NCBI GenBank assembly: GCA_036378155.1
Contig: DASUXA010000089.1
Span: 1 to 37,176, forward strand
Direction of reading: 5' to 3'
Origin: DASUXA01 sp036378155
GTDB lineage: Bacteria; Actinomycetota; Actinomycetes; Mycobacteriales; Micromonosporaceae
Length of the DNA stretch: 37,176 nucleotides
In this document: piece by piece, positions 8,263 through 15,331 of the stretch
Position numbering within the stretch: position 1 is the stretch's first letter
Layout: every line of letters begins with the position of its first letter
Notes under the pieces: generated by a model
The model's database searches: none
The model's input: only the letters and a program-made list of their open reading frames with translations
What the model was told of the DNA's origin: nothing
Translations under genes and position numbers: made by a program

Positions 8263-8316
8263 CGCGCGGTGGCGCGTCAGGTGGGAGGTTCGCCTGACGC
8301 GCGGTGGCGCGTCGGG
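8258..8316 (+). terminator. Tandemly duplicated hairpin after the RNB gene
   Basis: CCTGACGCGC, loop GGTG, GCGCGTCAGG forms a perfect 10-bp stem at 8258-8281, and its first bases include the TGA stop codon. A second copy follows at 8293-8316, with one G-T wobble near the base of the stem, giving a 35-base period. There is no T-run. Two stacked hairpins would make an efficient intrinsic or pausing terminator ahead of the acyl-CoA synthetase gene. Confidence 0.7.
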
Positions 8317-8385
8317 TGGGATTGAGGTTGTGCCAGGGCCGGTGGCGCGACGCGGCTGGCCGGAAGCGGAAGGGGTACGGCGACC

Positions 8386-10095
8386 GTGACCGAGGACGAC
8401 ATTGGGGCCTTCCGAGCGGCCCGCGACTTCCTGCTCGCCCAGCGCGAGGACTACGACACGGCGTACCGCGAGTTCCGGTGGCCGGAGCTGGCGCGGTTCA
8501 ACTGGGCGCGCGACTGGTTCGACGGGGTACTCGCGGTGGAGCACGGCGACCAGACCGCGCTGTGGGTCGTCGAGGAGGACGGCAGCGAGGAGAAGCTCAG
8601 CTTCGCCGAGTTGTCCGAGCGCTCCTCGCAGGTGGCGGGCTGGCTGCGGTCGCACACGGTGCGCCGGTACGACCGGGTCCTGGTGATGCTGGGCAACCAG
8701 GTCGAACTGTGGGAGGCGCTGCTCGCCGCGATGAAGCTCGGCGCGGTGATCATCCCGGCGACCACCCTGCTCGGTCCGTCCGACGTCGCCGACCGGGTAC
8801 AGCGGGGCAACGTCACGCACGTCATCGCCCGGTCTGAGGACGCCGCCAAGTTCGCCGAGGTGCCGGGCGACTGGACCGGCATCGCGGTCGGCGATCCGGT
8901 ACCGGGCTGGCTGCGCTGGGACGACGCGTACGCCTCGACGGACGACTCCAGTGAGGACGGCCCGACCGCCGCCGGCGACCCGCTGCTGCTGTATTTCACG
9001 TCCGGTACCACCGCCCAGCCGAAGCTGGTCGAGCACAGCCACGTGTCGTACCCGGTCGGGCACCTGTCGACGATGTACTGGATCGGGCTGCGCCCCGGCG
9101 ACGTCCACCTGAACATCTCCTCGCCGGGCTGGGCGAAGCACGCCTGGAGCAACGTGTTCGCGCCGTGGAACGCGGCGGCGACCGTGCTCATCGTCAACCA
9201 GGCGCGGTTCGCCGCCGGTCCGCTGCTGGACGCGGCGGTGCGCTGCGGCGCGACGACGTTCTGCGCCCCGCCGACGGTGTGGCGGATGCTGATCCAGGCT
9301 GACCTGGGCGCGTGGCAGGTGCCGTTCCGGGAGTGTGTCGCCGCCGGGGAGCCGCTGAACCCGGAGGTGATCGAGCAGGTCCGGACCGCGTGGGGGATCA
9401 CCGTCCGCGACGGGTACGGGCAGACCGAGACGACCGCGCAGATCGGGAACCCGCCGGGGCAGCCGCTCAAGCTGGGCTCGATGGGGCGCCCGCTGCCCGG
9501 GTACCGGGTGGTGCTCGCCGATCCGCTCACCGGCGATCTCGGCGGCGAAGGGGAGATCTGCCTCGACCTGGCGGAGCGGCCGATGGGTCTGATGCTCGGG
9601 TACCGCGAGGACGAGGACCGCGCCGCCGAGGCGATGCGCGGCGGGCTGTACCACACGGGCGACGTGGCGACCCGCGACGCCGACGGGTACATCACCTACG
9701 TGGGGCGGACCGACGACGTGTTCAAGGCGTCGGACTACCGGATCTCGCCGTTCGAGTTGGAGAGCGTGCTGCTGGAGCACATCGCGGTGGCGGAGGCGGC
9801 GGTGGTGCCGTCGCCCGATCCGGTGCGGCTGGCGGTACCGAAGGCGTACGTGACGTTGGCGTTGGGTTTCGAGCCGACCGCCGAGACCGCCTTCGACATC
9901 CTGAAGTTCTCGCGGGAACGGCTCGCCCCGTACAAGCGGGTGCGGCGGATCGAGTTCGCCGAGTTGCCGAAGACGATCTCCGGCAAGATCCGGCGGGTCG
10001 AACTGCGCGGAGCCGAGACCGAGCGAGCCGGGCAGCAGGCTGGTCGTGCCCCGAACGAGTACTGGGAGGAGGACTTCCCCGAGCTCAAAGCGTGA
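8386..10095 (+). CDS. Acyl-CoA synthetase, medium-chain (MACS) type
   Basis: This is an adenylate-forming enzyme that activates a carboxylic acid with ATP and CoA. The P-loop motif TSGTTAQPK is at residues 205-213, the GYGQTETT motif follows the hinge region, YHTGDVATRDADGY is present, and KTISGKIRR gives the catalytic Lys at residue 534. The block NISSPGWAKHAWSNVFAPW is characteristic of the medium-chain/acetyl-CoA-synthetase-like subgroup, not of long-chain FadD. It has 569 residues. The start is GTG 8386, with GAAGGGG a little upstream. The natural substrate cannot be told; an aromatic or branched short acid is plausible. NpdG follows 47 bases downstream on the same strand. Confidence 0.87.
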   Translation: MTEDDIGAFRAARDFLLAQREDYDTAYREFRWPELARFNWARDWFDGVLAVEHGDQTALWVVEEDGSEEKLSFAELSERSSQVAGWLRSHTVRRYDRVLVMLGNQVELWEALLAAMKLGAVIIPATTLLGPSDVADRVQRGNVTHVIARSEDAAKFAEVPGDWTGIAVGDPVPGWLRWDDAYASTDDSSEDGPTAAGDPLLLYFTSGTTAQPKLVEHSHVSYPVGHLSTMYWIGLRPGDVHLNISSPGWAKHAWSNVFAPWNAAATVLIVNQARFAAGPLLDAAVRCGATTFCAPPTVWRMLIQADLGAWQVPFRECVAAGEPLNPEVIEQVRTAWGITVRDGYGQTETTAQIGNPPGQPLKLGSMGRPLPGYRVVLADPLTGDLGGEGEICLDLAERPMGLMLGYREDEDRAAEAMRGGLYHTGDVATRDADGYITYVGRTDDVFKASDYRISPFELESVLLEHIAVAEAAVVPSPDPVRLAVPKAYVTLALGFEPTAETAFDILKFSRERLAPYKRVRRIEFAELPKTISGKIRRVELRGAETERAGQQAGRAPNEYWEEDFPELKA

Positions 10096-10142
10096 TCCGC
10101 ACGACATCGGCAGGCGCCACCCGGTCTGAAAGGATGTCGGCC

Positions 10143-10835
10143 ATGGCACTGGACCTTTCGACGCTGCCCGACGTCTCCGGGCTCACCGTAGGCATTCTCG
10201 GCGGTACCGGTGACCAGGGCCGCGGCCTCGCGTATCGGTTCGCCCGCGCCGGGCAGGCGGTCACGATTGGTTCCCGGACCACCGAACGTGGCCGGCGGGC
10301 AGCCGAGGAACTGGCGGCGCTGCCCGGCGTGACCGGTGTCGTCGCCGGGGGCGAGAACGCCGACGTGGCGGGCAAGGCGGACGTGGTCGTGGTGGCGGTG
10401 CCCTGGGAGGGTCACGGTGACCTGTTGCGCTCGCTCGCCGGTCCGCTGACCGGCAAGATCGTGGTCGACTGTGTCAATCCGCTGGGCTTCGACAAGCAGG
10501 GTCCGTACGCGCTGCCGGTACCCGAGGGCAGCGCCGCCCAGCAGGCGGCGGCGCTGCTGCCCGGTTCGCGGGTGTGCGCCGCGTTCCACCATGTCAGCGC
10601 CAGCCTGCTGAGCGACCCGTCGGTCGATCGGATCGACCTCGACGTGTTCGTGGTCGGCGACGACCGGGACGCGGTCGCCACGGTGCAGGCGCTGGCGTGC
10701 CGGATCGACGGGATGCGCGGGGTGTACGCCGGCAGGCTGCGCAACGCGCGGCAGGTGGAGGCGCTCACCGCGAACCTGATCGCGATCAACAAGCGGTACC
10801 GGGCACACGCCGGGCTGCGCATCACCGACGTGTGA
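10143..10835 (+). CDS. npdG: F420H2:NADP+ oxidoreductase (NADPH-dependent F420 reductase)
   Basis: This enzyme moves hydride between NADP(H) and the deazaflavin cofactor F420, linking the two pools in the cytoplasm. The N-terminal Rossmann motif is VGILGGTGDQGRGLA, followed by IGSRTTERGRRAAEEL (the 2'-phosphate-binding segment of NADP) and VVVVAVPWEGH. The central VVDCVNPLGFDKQGPYAL and AFHHVSASLL stretches are typical of the family. It has 230 residues, the usual size. I chose ATG 10143, where AAGGA sits 8 bases ahead; an ATG at 10134 is too close to that site. Its presence implies an F420-making organism. The BtuF-like gene follows after 15 bases. Confidence 0.9.
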   Translation: MALDLSTLPDVSGLTVGILGGTGDQGRGLAYRFARAGQAVTIGSRTTERGRRAAEELAALPGVTGVVAGGENADVAGKADVVVVAVPWEGHGDLLRSLAGPLTGKIVVDCVNPLGFDKQGPYALPVPEGSAAQQAAALLPGSRVCAAFHHVSASLLSDPSVDRIDLDVFVVGDDRDAVATVQALACRIDGMRGVYAGRLRNARQVEALTANLIAINKRYRAHAGLRITDV

Positions 10836-10850
10836 GGCGTCGCCGCGTCG

Positions 10851-11618
10851 ATGCGTGACGACCTGGGTACCGACGTCGCGGTGGCGGCGCCGCCCCGGCG
10901 CGTCGTGTCGCTGGTGCCGTCGCTCACCGAGGCGGTCGCGTCGAGCGCGCCGGGTGTGCTGGTCGGCGCGACCGACTACTGCACCCATCCGGAGGATCTG
11001 GACGTGGCGCGGGTCGGCGGCTCGAAGTATCCGACCGTGGACCGGGTTCTCGCGCTGCGACCGGACCTGGTGCTCGCGAACGCGGAGGAGAACCGCCGCG
11101 AGGACGTCGAGGCGCTGCGCGCCGCCGGGGTACCGGTGTGGGTGACGTTCCCGACGACCGTGCCGGACGCGTTGCGATCGCTGCGCCGAATGTTCGCGGT
11201 ACTGCGACTCGAGGCGCCCGGCTGGTTGGGCGAGGCGGAGCGGGTCTGGGCGGAGCCGCCGGGTGGGCCGGCGCGGCGTGCGGTGGTACCGGTCTGGCGC
11301 CGCCCGTGGGTGGTGCTCGGTCGCGACACGTTCGCCGCCGACGTGTTGTACCGGCTGGGCGTGGCGGTGCTGGACGGTGGCGGCGGGCAGCGCTACCCCC
11401 GCCCGTCGCTGACCGAGATCACCGGCTGGCGACCGGACCTGGTGGTGCTGCCGGACGAGCCGTACCGGTTCAGCGCGGACGACGGTCCGGAGGCGTTTGC
11501 GGGGTTGCCCTGCGCGCTGGTGTCGGGTCGGCATCTGACCTGGTACGGGCCGTCGCTGGCGCGGGCGCGGGAGGTGTTGTCCCGGCAACTGGCGCCGGCT
11601 GCGTGGGTGCGCCGCTGA
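10851..11618 (+). CDS. BtuF-like helical-backbone metal/cofactor receptor, no signal peptide
   Basis: A 255-residue protein with the periplasmic-binding-protein fold of the BtuF/vitamin B12 and siderophore receptors: RRVVSLVPSLTEAV at the start, then VGGSKYPTVDRVLALRPDLVLA, and WRPDLVVLPDEPYRF near the end. Normal members are lipoproteins that feed an ABC importer. Here residues 1-20 (MRDDLGTDVAVAAPPRR) show no hydrophobic stretch and no lipobox Cys, and no permease or ATPase gene is adjacent, so a cytoplasmic role is likely. Many actinomycetes carry such a protein annotated as a cobalamin-binding or helical-backbone metal receptor. The start at ATG 10851 has only a weak ribosome site. The gene ends at a large hairpin facing panB. 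Confidence 0.75.
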   Translation: MRDDLGTDVAVAAPPRRVVSLVPSLTEAVASSAPGVLVGATDYCTHPEDLDVARVGGSKYPTVDRVLALRPDLVLANAEENRREDVEALRAAGVPVWVTFPTTVPDALRSLRRMFAVLRLEAPGWLGEAERVWAEPPGGPARRAVVPVWRRPWVVLGRDTFAADVLYRLGVAVLDGGGGQRYPRPSLTEITGWRPDLVVLPDEPYRFSADDGPEAFAGLPCALVSGRHLTWYGPSLARAREVLSRQLAPAAWVRR

Positions 11619-11671
11619 GCGCGGCAGGCGCGGACGGTGGGACGGCAGCCGAGCGGAGATGCCTCGCCAGA

Positions 11672-11717
11672 GGCGTACAACGGTGGTGGTGTACGCACAC
11701 CACGACCGTTGTACGCC
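11672..11717. terminator. Long hairpin between convergent genes (GGTGT/ACACC family, copy A)
   Basis: A 46-base near-perfect palindrome. The outer arms GGCGTACAACGGT and ACCGTTGTACGCC pair fully, one mismatch follows, then GTGGTGT pairs with ACACCAC around an ACGC loop. It lies between the convergent BtuF-like gene and panB, so it can terminate both. Its core recurs in other intergenic regions of the window. Confidence 0.75.
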
Positions 11718-11777
11718 GACGGCGACCCACCCGGTCCGGGGGCGGTTGCCGGACCGCCCAAGCGGTGCGAAGAAGCC

Positions 11778-12614
11778 TTAGAAGGTGTGCTCGGCGGCGG
11801 GGAAGACGCCGTCGCGGACTTCCTCGGCGTACCGCTGGGCGGCTTCGGTGAGCACCGAGGCGAGGTCGGCGTACCGCTTGACGAACCGGGGCGCCTTGCC
11901 GGTGCGCAGCCCGGTCATGTCCTGCCACACCAGCACCTGCGCGTCGGTGTCCGGTCCGGCGCCGATACCGATGGTCGGTACCGGCAACTCGTGCGTGATG
12001 CGCTTGGCGACCTCGCCCGGCACCATTTCCAGTACCACGGCGAACGCGCCCGCCTCGGCGACCGCGCGGGCGTCCGCGACCACCGCCTCGGCGGTGTCGC
12101 CCCGCCCCTGCACCCGGTACCCGCCGATGACGTGTTCGCTCTGCGGGGTGAAGCCGACGTGCGCCATGACCGGGATGCCCGCCTGGGTCAGCGCGGCGAC
12201 CTGAGCCGCGACCCGGCGACCGCCCTCCAGTTTGACGGCGTGGCAGCCGCCTTCCTTCAGGAACCGCACCCCGGTTCGCAACGCCTGGGCAGGTCCCTCC
12301 TCGTACGAGCCGAACGGCAGGTCGCCGACGACCAGAGCGCGCTGGGTCCCGCGTACCACCGCGCGTACCAGCGGGAGCAGTTCGTCGACCGTGACCGGCA
12401 GCGTCGTCTCGTAGCCGAACACGTTGTTGGCGGCGGAGTCGCCGACCAGCAGCACCGGGATGCCGGCGTCATCGAAGATCCGGGCGGTGTACTGGTCGTA
12501 GCTGGTGAGCATCGCCCACTTCTCGCCACGTTCCTTGGCGGCGATCAGGTCGCGGGTGCGTACCCGTCTGGTGGCGGGCCCGCCGTACAGCGACGGCACG
12601 TCTGGCTGTGACAT
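11778..12614 (-). CDS. panB: 3-methyl-2-oxobutanoate hydroxymethyltransferase
   Basis: PanB transfers a hydroxymethyl group from methylene-tetrahydrofolate to 2-oxoisovalerate, giving ketopantoate, the first committed step of pantothenate and CoA synthesis. The sequence shows the TIM-barrel family blocks: RVRTRDLIAAKERGEKWAM, LTSYDQYTARIFDDAGIP, LLVGDSAANNVFGYETTLP, VVGDLPFGSYE, then HVGFTPQSEHVIGGYRVQG and PVPTIGIGAGPDTDAQVLVW. It has 278 residues, normal for PanB. The minus-strand ATG (first base 12614) follows GGAGATCACC, a good ribosome site. The gene is divergent from the peptide-exporter-kinase cassette, with a long untranslated region between them. Confidence 0.95.
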   Translation of the reverse strand: MSQPDVPSLYGGPATRRVRTRDLIAAKERGEKWAMLTSYDQYTARIFDDAGIPVLLVGDSAANNVFGYETTLPVTVDELLPLVRAVVRGTQRALVVGDLPFGSYEEGPAQALRTGVRFLKEGGCHAVKLEGGRRVAAQVAALTQAGIPVMAHVGFTPQSEHVIGGYRVQGRGDTAEAVVADARAVAEAGAFAVVLEMVPGEVAKRITHELPVPTIGIGAGPDTDAQVLVWQDMTGLRTGKAPRFVKRYADLASVLTEAAQRYAEEVRDGVFPAAEHTF

Positions 12615-13290
12615 GGTGATCTCCTCTGGTCCTCGAGGCCGCGCCGATGCGGTCCCCGGGTCTGTGCCGATCGTGCCACCGCGTCGAACGACGACGGCAG
12701 AGCCCAGTGCGAGATGTCACAGCCGGACATCCGCCGCAAAGGCGCCGTCACGCCACCTGTCCGACACGCGGGTACGGAGGAACGGAATGGCACCCCGCCA
12801 TTGTCGTCGCATCCGGGAAGGGCACGGGTGCCGATTCGTGGGAACCGCCGAGATCGACCCCGACCGGTTCCTGGAATTGTCCCCTTTTCGTCGGTGGTAC
12901 CGCCCGCGACGGTAACCGCGCGATCAGTGGGAAAGCGCCGGAACGGCGCCATCCGCGCGTGCCTCGCGTCCGAATCATCGCGGCTAATTCCTCGTGGACG
13001 GCGCGGCTCGAACCGTGCTGTACAGCAGGGGAAAAGTCCAGCGGGACAGGCGATCGCGGGCGCAGCGACCCGGCGGCGGATGACGTGACGACGCCAATCT
13101 AACGCACCAAGATGCGACTATTCGCGCGGCACCGGCAATTTGGGCAACGGCGTCGAGGACCACGGCATAACCGACTACAGCGAGTAACGAATTTCCAGAA
13201 AGGAGGGACGCGCTCGAACCGGGCGGAGTTGACTTGCGTTATCTCCAACTAGGAGCGCTCCGGTGATCGTACGGAAGGAGAGTGGTCACG
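12615..13290. other. Long intergenic region between panB and the His-rich peptide gene
   Basis: Of these 676 bases, no open frame on either strand has convincing protein character apart from one weak small candidate (12787-12915). The segment from about 13090 to 13200 is clearly richer in A and T than its surroundings. A TTGACT hexamer at 13229-13234 could be a -35 element, but I see no good -10 at the right distance. GGAGGG at 13202 has no start codon after it. The region probably holds the promoters of panB and of the cassette, and perhaps an untranslated leader of more than 50 bases. Confidence 0.5.
12787..12915 (+). CDS. Possible small protein (weak candidate)
   Basis: An ATG at 12787 is preceded by GGAGGAACGGA, a near-ideal ribosome site, and opens a 42-residue frame ending in TAA at 12915. 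The product is basic and Arg-rich (MAPRHCRRIREG at the start, LSPFRRWYRPRR at the end) with a short acidic middle (AEIDPDRFLE). The third-codon GC bias is weaker than in the neighbouring genes, and I recognise no family. The ribosome site is the only real support; it could be chance. Confidence 0.22.
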   Translation: MAPRHCRRIREGHGCRFVGTAEIDPDRFLELSPFRRWYRPRR

Positions 13291-13422
13291 ATGGCCAGCT
13301 CGTTGTTCAGGGCGGTAAAGGCGGCGCACCACAGTCACGGCCACGACACCAGCAGGTCGAAGACGACGACCCACGGCCGCCACCACCACCACACCAAGCA
13401 TGACCACACCACACACCACTAG
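13291..13422 (+). CDS. Histidine-rich 43-residue peptide, candidate precursor of an exported or modified peptide
   Basis: This gene is too short for usual gene calling, but AAGGAG at 13275-13280 precedes its ATG and it ends in TAG at 13420-13422. The product has a short amphipathic start (MASSLFRAVKAA, residues 1-12), then a tail with 13 His in 31 residues: HHSHGHD (13-19), a Ser/Arg/Lys/Thr stretch (20-27), HGRHHHH (28-34) and HDHTTHH (37-43). Twelve residues are Ser or Thr; there is no Cys, Glu, Gln, Tyr or Trp. It is followed by a strong hairpin, then by an ABC exporter and a protein kinase on the same strand. That arrangement fits a small exported peptide, possibly phosphorylated or otherwise modified on Ser/Thr, or a metal-binding peptide. 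No family is recognised; both roles are inferences. Confidence 0.6.
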   Translation: MASSLFRAVKAAHHSHGHDTSRSKTTTHGRHHHHTKHDHTTHH

Positions 13423-13440
13423 GAGCGGCTAGCCGACTTC

Positions 13441-13484
13441 GGGCCAGCGACCTCACCCGCCCCGCGGGCCGGCGTCGCTGGCCC
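13441..13484 (+). terminator. Branched hairpin between the His-rich peptide gene and the exporter gene
   Basis: GGGCCAGCGAC (13441-13451) pairs perfectly with GTCGCTGGCCC (13474-13484), and the loop contains a second stem, CCCGC with GCGGG. There is no T-run, and the exporter begins 26 bases later. Its place just after a small peptide gene suggests an attenuator or RNA-end stabiliser that lets the peptide be made in excess over the exporter, as is common in bacteriocin and RiPP operons. Confidence 0.65.
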
Positions 13485-13510
13485 TCGTCACCTCCCGGAA
13501 GCCGGACATT

Positions 13511-15331
13511 GTGCGCGAGCAGGACACCCAGCAGTACCCGACGACGGCGCCGCACGTCCGGCTCGTCGACATCTTCCGCCGGTTCTGGCCCGACGTCCGC
13601 CCGTTCTGCGGCTGGCTGGCGGTCAGCCTCCTGCTCGTACCGGTCGCGGCGGTGCTCGACGCCGGCGACCTCTGGCTGTTCAAGATCCTGGTCGACGACG
13701 TGCTCACCCCGCACAACTACGGACTGTTCCCGGCGCTCGCCGCCGCGTTCGTGGGAATCACCGTCGCCGCCGGGCTGGTGTCCTTCGCGGACGGCTACCT
13801 GTCCACCTGGGTCGCCGAGAAGTTCCTGCTCAACCTGCGCGGTCGGGTCTTCCGGCATCTCCAGCGGCTGTCGCTCAGCTTTTTCGAACGCCGACCGCTG
13901 GGCGACACGATAAGCCGGCTGACCAGCGACATCGCCGCCATCGAGCGGCTGGTGGTGGCGGGCGTGGCACGGTTCGTCTCCTACTCGTTCCGCATCGCGC
14001 TGTACGCCGGGCTGTTGTTCTACCTCAGCTGGCGGCTCGCCGCGGTGTCCCTGCTCGCCGCCCCGATCTTCCTCCTGCTCGCGAAGTACTTCTCGCTGCG
14101 TATCCGCAACGTCGCGCGGGAGGCGCGACGGCGTTCGGGCACCATCAGCGCGGTCGCCGAGGAGAGCCTGGGCAACCTGATGCTGACCCAGGCGTACAAC
14201 CAGGAGGATGCCGAAGCCGACCGGTTCCAGCGGGAAAACCTGGGCAGCTTCCAGGCCGAGGTCCGGGCGTCGCGGCTGAGCGGACTGTTCAGCGGAGTGA
14301 TCGACCTGCTCGAGACGGTCGGGGTGCTGATCGTGGTCGGTGTCGGCGTGGGGGAACTCGCCGACGGTCGCATCACCCTGGGCGGACTGCTGGTGTTCCT
14401 CGCCTACCTGGCTCAGCTGTACCGCCCGGTCCGCGGCTTCGGGCGACTGTCCAACACGGCGGCTTCCGCCAGCGCCAGCGCCGAACGCGTCATCGACCTG
14501 CTCGACCAGCAGCCCGACGTACGCACCCCCGCCCGTCCGGTACCGCTGCCGCAGGCGGAAGGCGTGCTGAGCTTCGACAACGTCAGCTTCACCTACCCGG
14601 GCAGCCGGCACCCGGCGCTGTCCGGGCTCACCTTCACCGTCCGCCCCGGACAGACCGTCGCGATCGTCGGCGCCAGCGGAGCCGGCAAGTCCACCCTCGG
14701 CAAGCTGCTGCTGCGCTTCTACGACCCGGACCGCGGCTCGATCAGCCTCGACGGTCACGACCTGCGGACGCTGGACCTGGTCGACCTGCGCCGCAACATC
14801 GCCGTGGTGATGCAGGAGACCCTGGTACTGGACGGTTCGATCCGGGACAACATCCGGTGGGGTCGGCCCGACGCCGACGAAGCGGGCGTGGTGCGCGCGG
14901 CGATGGCGGCGGACGCGCACGGCTTCGTCACGCAGCGACCCGACGGGTACGACACGCGGGTCGGTCAGCGCGGTCGTCAACTGTCCGGCGGGCAGCGTCA
15001 GCGGGTCGCCATCGCCCGCGCGATGATCCGGGACGCTCCGGTACTGCTGCTCGACGAGCCCGCCACCGGTCTGGACGCCGCCTCGAAGCAGCGGGTCCTC
15101 GAACCGTTGCGCCGGCTGATGCGGGGCCGCACCACCCTGGTCATCTCGCACGACCTGCTCACCACCGCCAACGCCGACCTGATCCTGTTCCTCACCCAGG
15201 GACGGGTCAGCGAGGCGGGCAGCCACCGCGAACTCATGGCGCGCGACGGCGACTACGCGCGGCTGTACCGGCTGCACCAACACGAACCAATCCCCGTCGC
15301 AGCGCCACAGGAGCCAGCGTGGACACGGTGA
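13511..15331 (+). CDS. ABC exporter, fused membrane and ATPase domains
   Basis: A 606-residue half-transporter of the MsbA/LmrA type that would act as a homodimer in the cytoplasmic membrane. The type I exporter membrane domain spans about residues 35-320 (LAVSLLLVPVAAVLDAGDL; coupling region LSFFERRPLGDTISRLTSD). The ATPase follows: Walker A GASGAGKST (387-395), signature LSGGQ (491-495), Walker B VLLLDE (511-516) and switch His547. There is no N-terminal C39 peptidase domain, so any leader removal needs another enzyme. It starts at GTG 13511 with a weak ribosome site. The 3' end overlaps the kinase gene by 13 bases, so the two are coupled. Export of the upstream His-rich peptide is the simplest role (inference); lipid or drug export cannot be excluded. 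Confidence 0.85.
   Translation: MREQDTQQYPTTAPHVRLVDIFRRFWPDVRPFCGWLAVSLLLVPVAAVLDAGDLWLFKILVDDVLTPHNYGLFPALAAAFVGITVAAGLVSFADGYLSTWVAEKFLLNLRGRVFRHLQRLSLSFFERRPLGDTISRLTSDIAAIERLVVAGVARFVSYSFRIALYAGLLFYLSWRLAAVSLLAAPIFLLLAKYFSLRIRNVAREARRRSGTISAVAEESLGNLMLTQAYNQEDAEADRFQRENLGSFQAEVRASRLSGLFSGVIDLLETVGVLIVVGVGVGELADGRITLGGLLVFLAYLAQLYRPVRGFGRLSNTAASASASAERVIDLLDQQPDVRTPARPVPLPQAEGVLSFDNVSFTYPGSRHPALSGLTFTVRPGQTVAIVGASGAGKSTLGKLLLRFYDPDRGSISLDGHDLRTLDLVDLRRNIAVVMQETLVLDGSIRDNIRWGRPDADEAGVVRAAMAADAHGFVTQRPDGYDTRVGQRGRQLSGGQRQRVAIARAMIRDAPVLLLDEPATGLDAASKQRVLEPLRRLMRGRTTLVISHDLLTTANADLILFLTQGRVSEAGSHRELMARDGDYARLYRLHQHEPIPVAAPQEPAWTR

Noticed and set aside
7156..10149. A 997-codon antisense frame across the ribonuclease and acyl-CoA synthetase genes
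   Set aside because: It crosses two recognised genes and the hairpin pair between them, and its translation has no protein-family character.
13291..13422. The His-rich frame as a histidine attenuation leader peptide
   Set aside because: It has His runs and a following hairpin, but the downstream genes are an exporter and a kinase, not his biosynthesis. The frame is long (43 codons), its His codons are spread out, and no competing antiterminator stem is visible.
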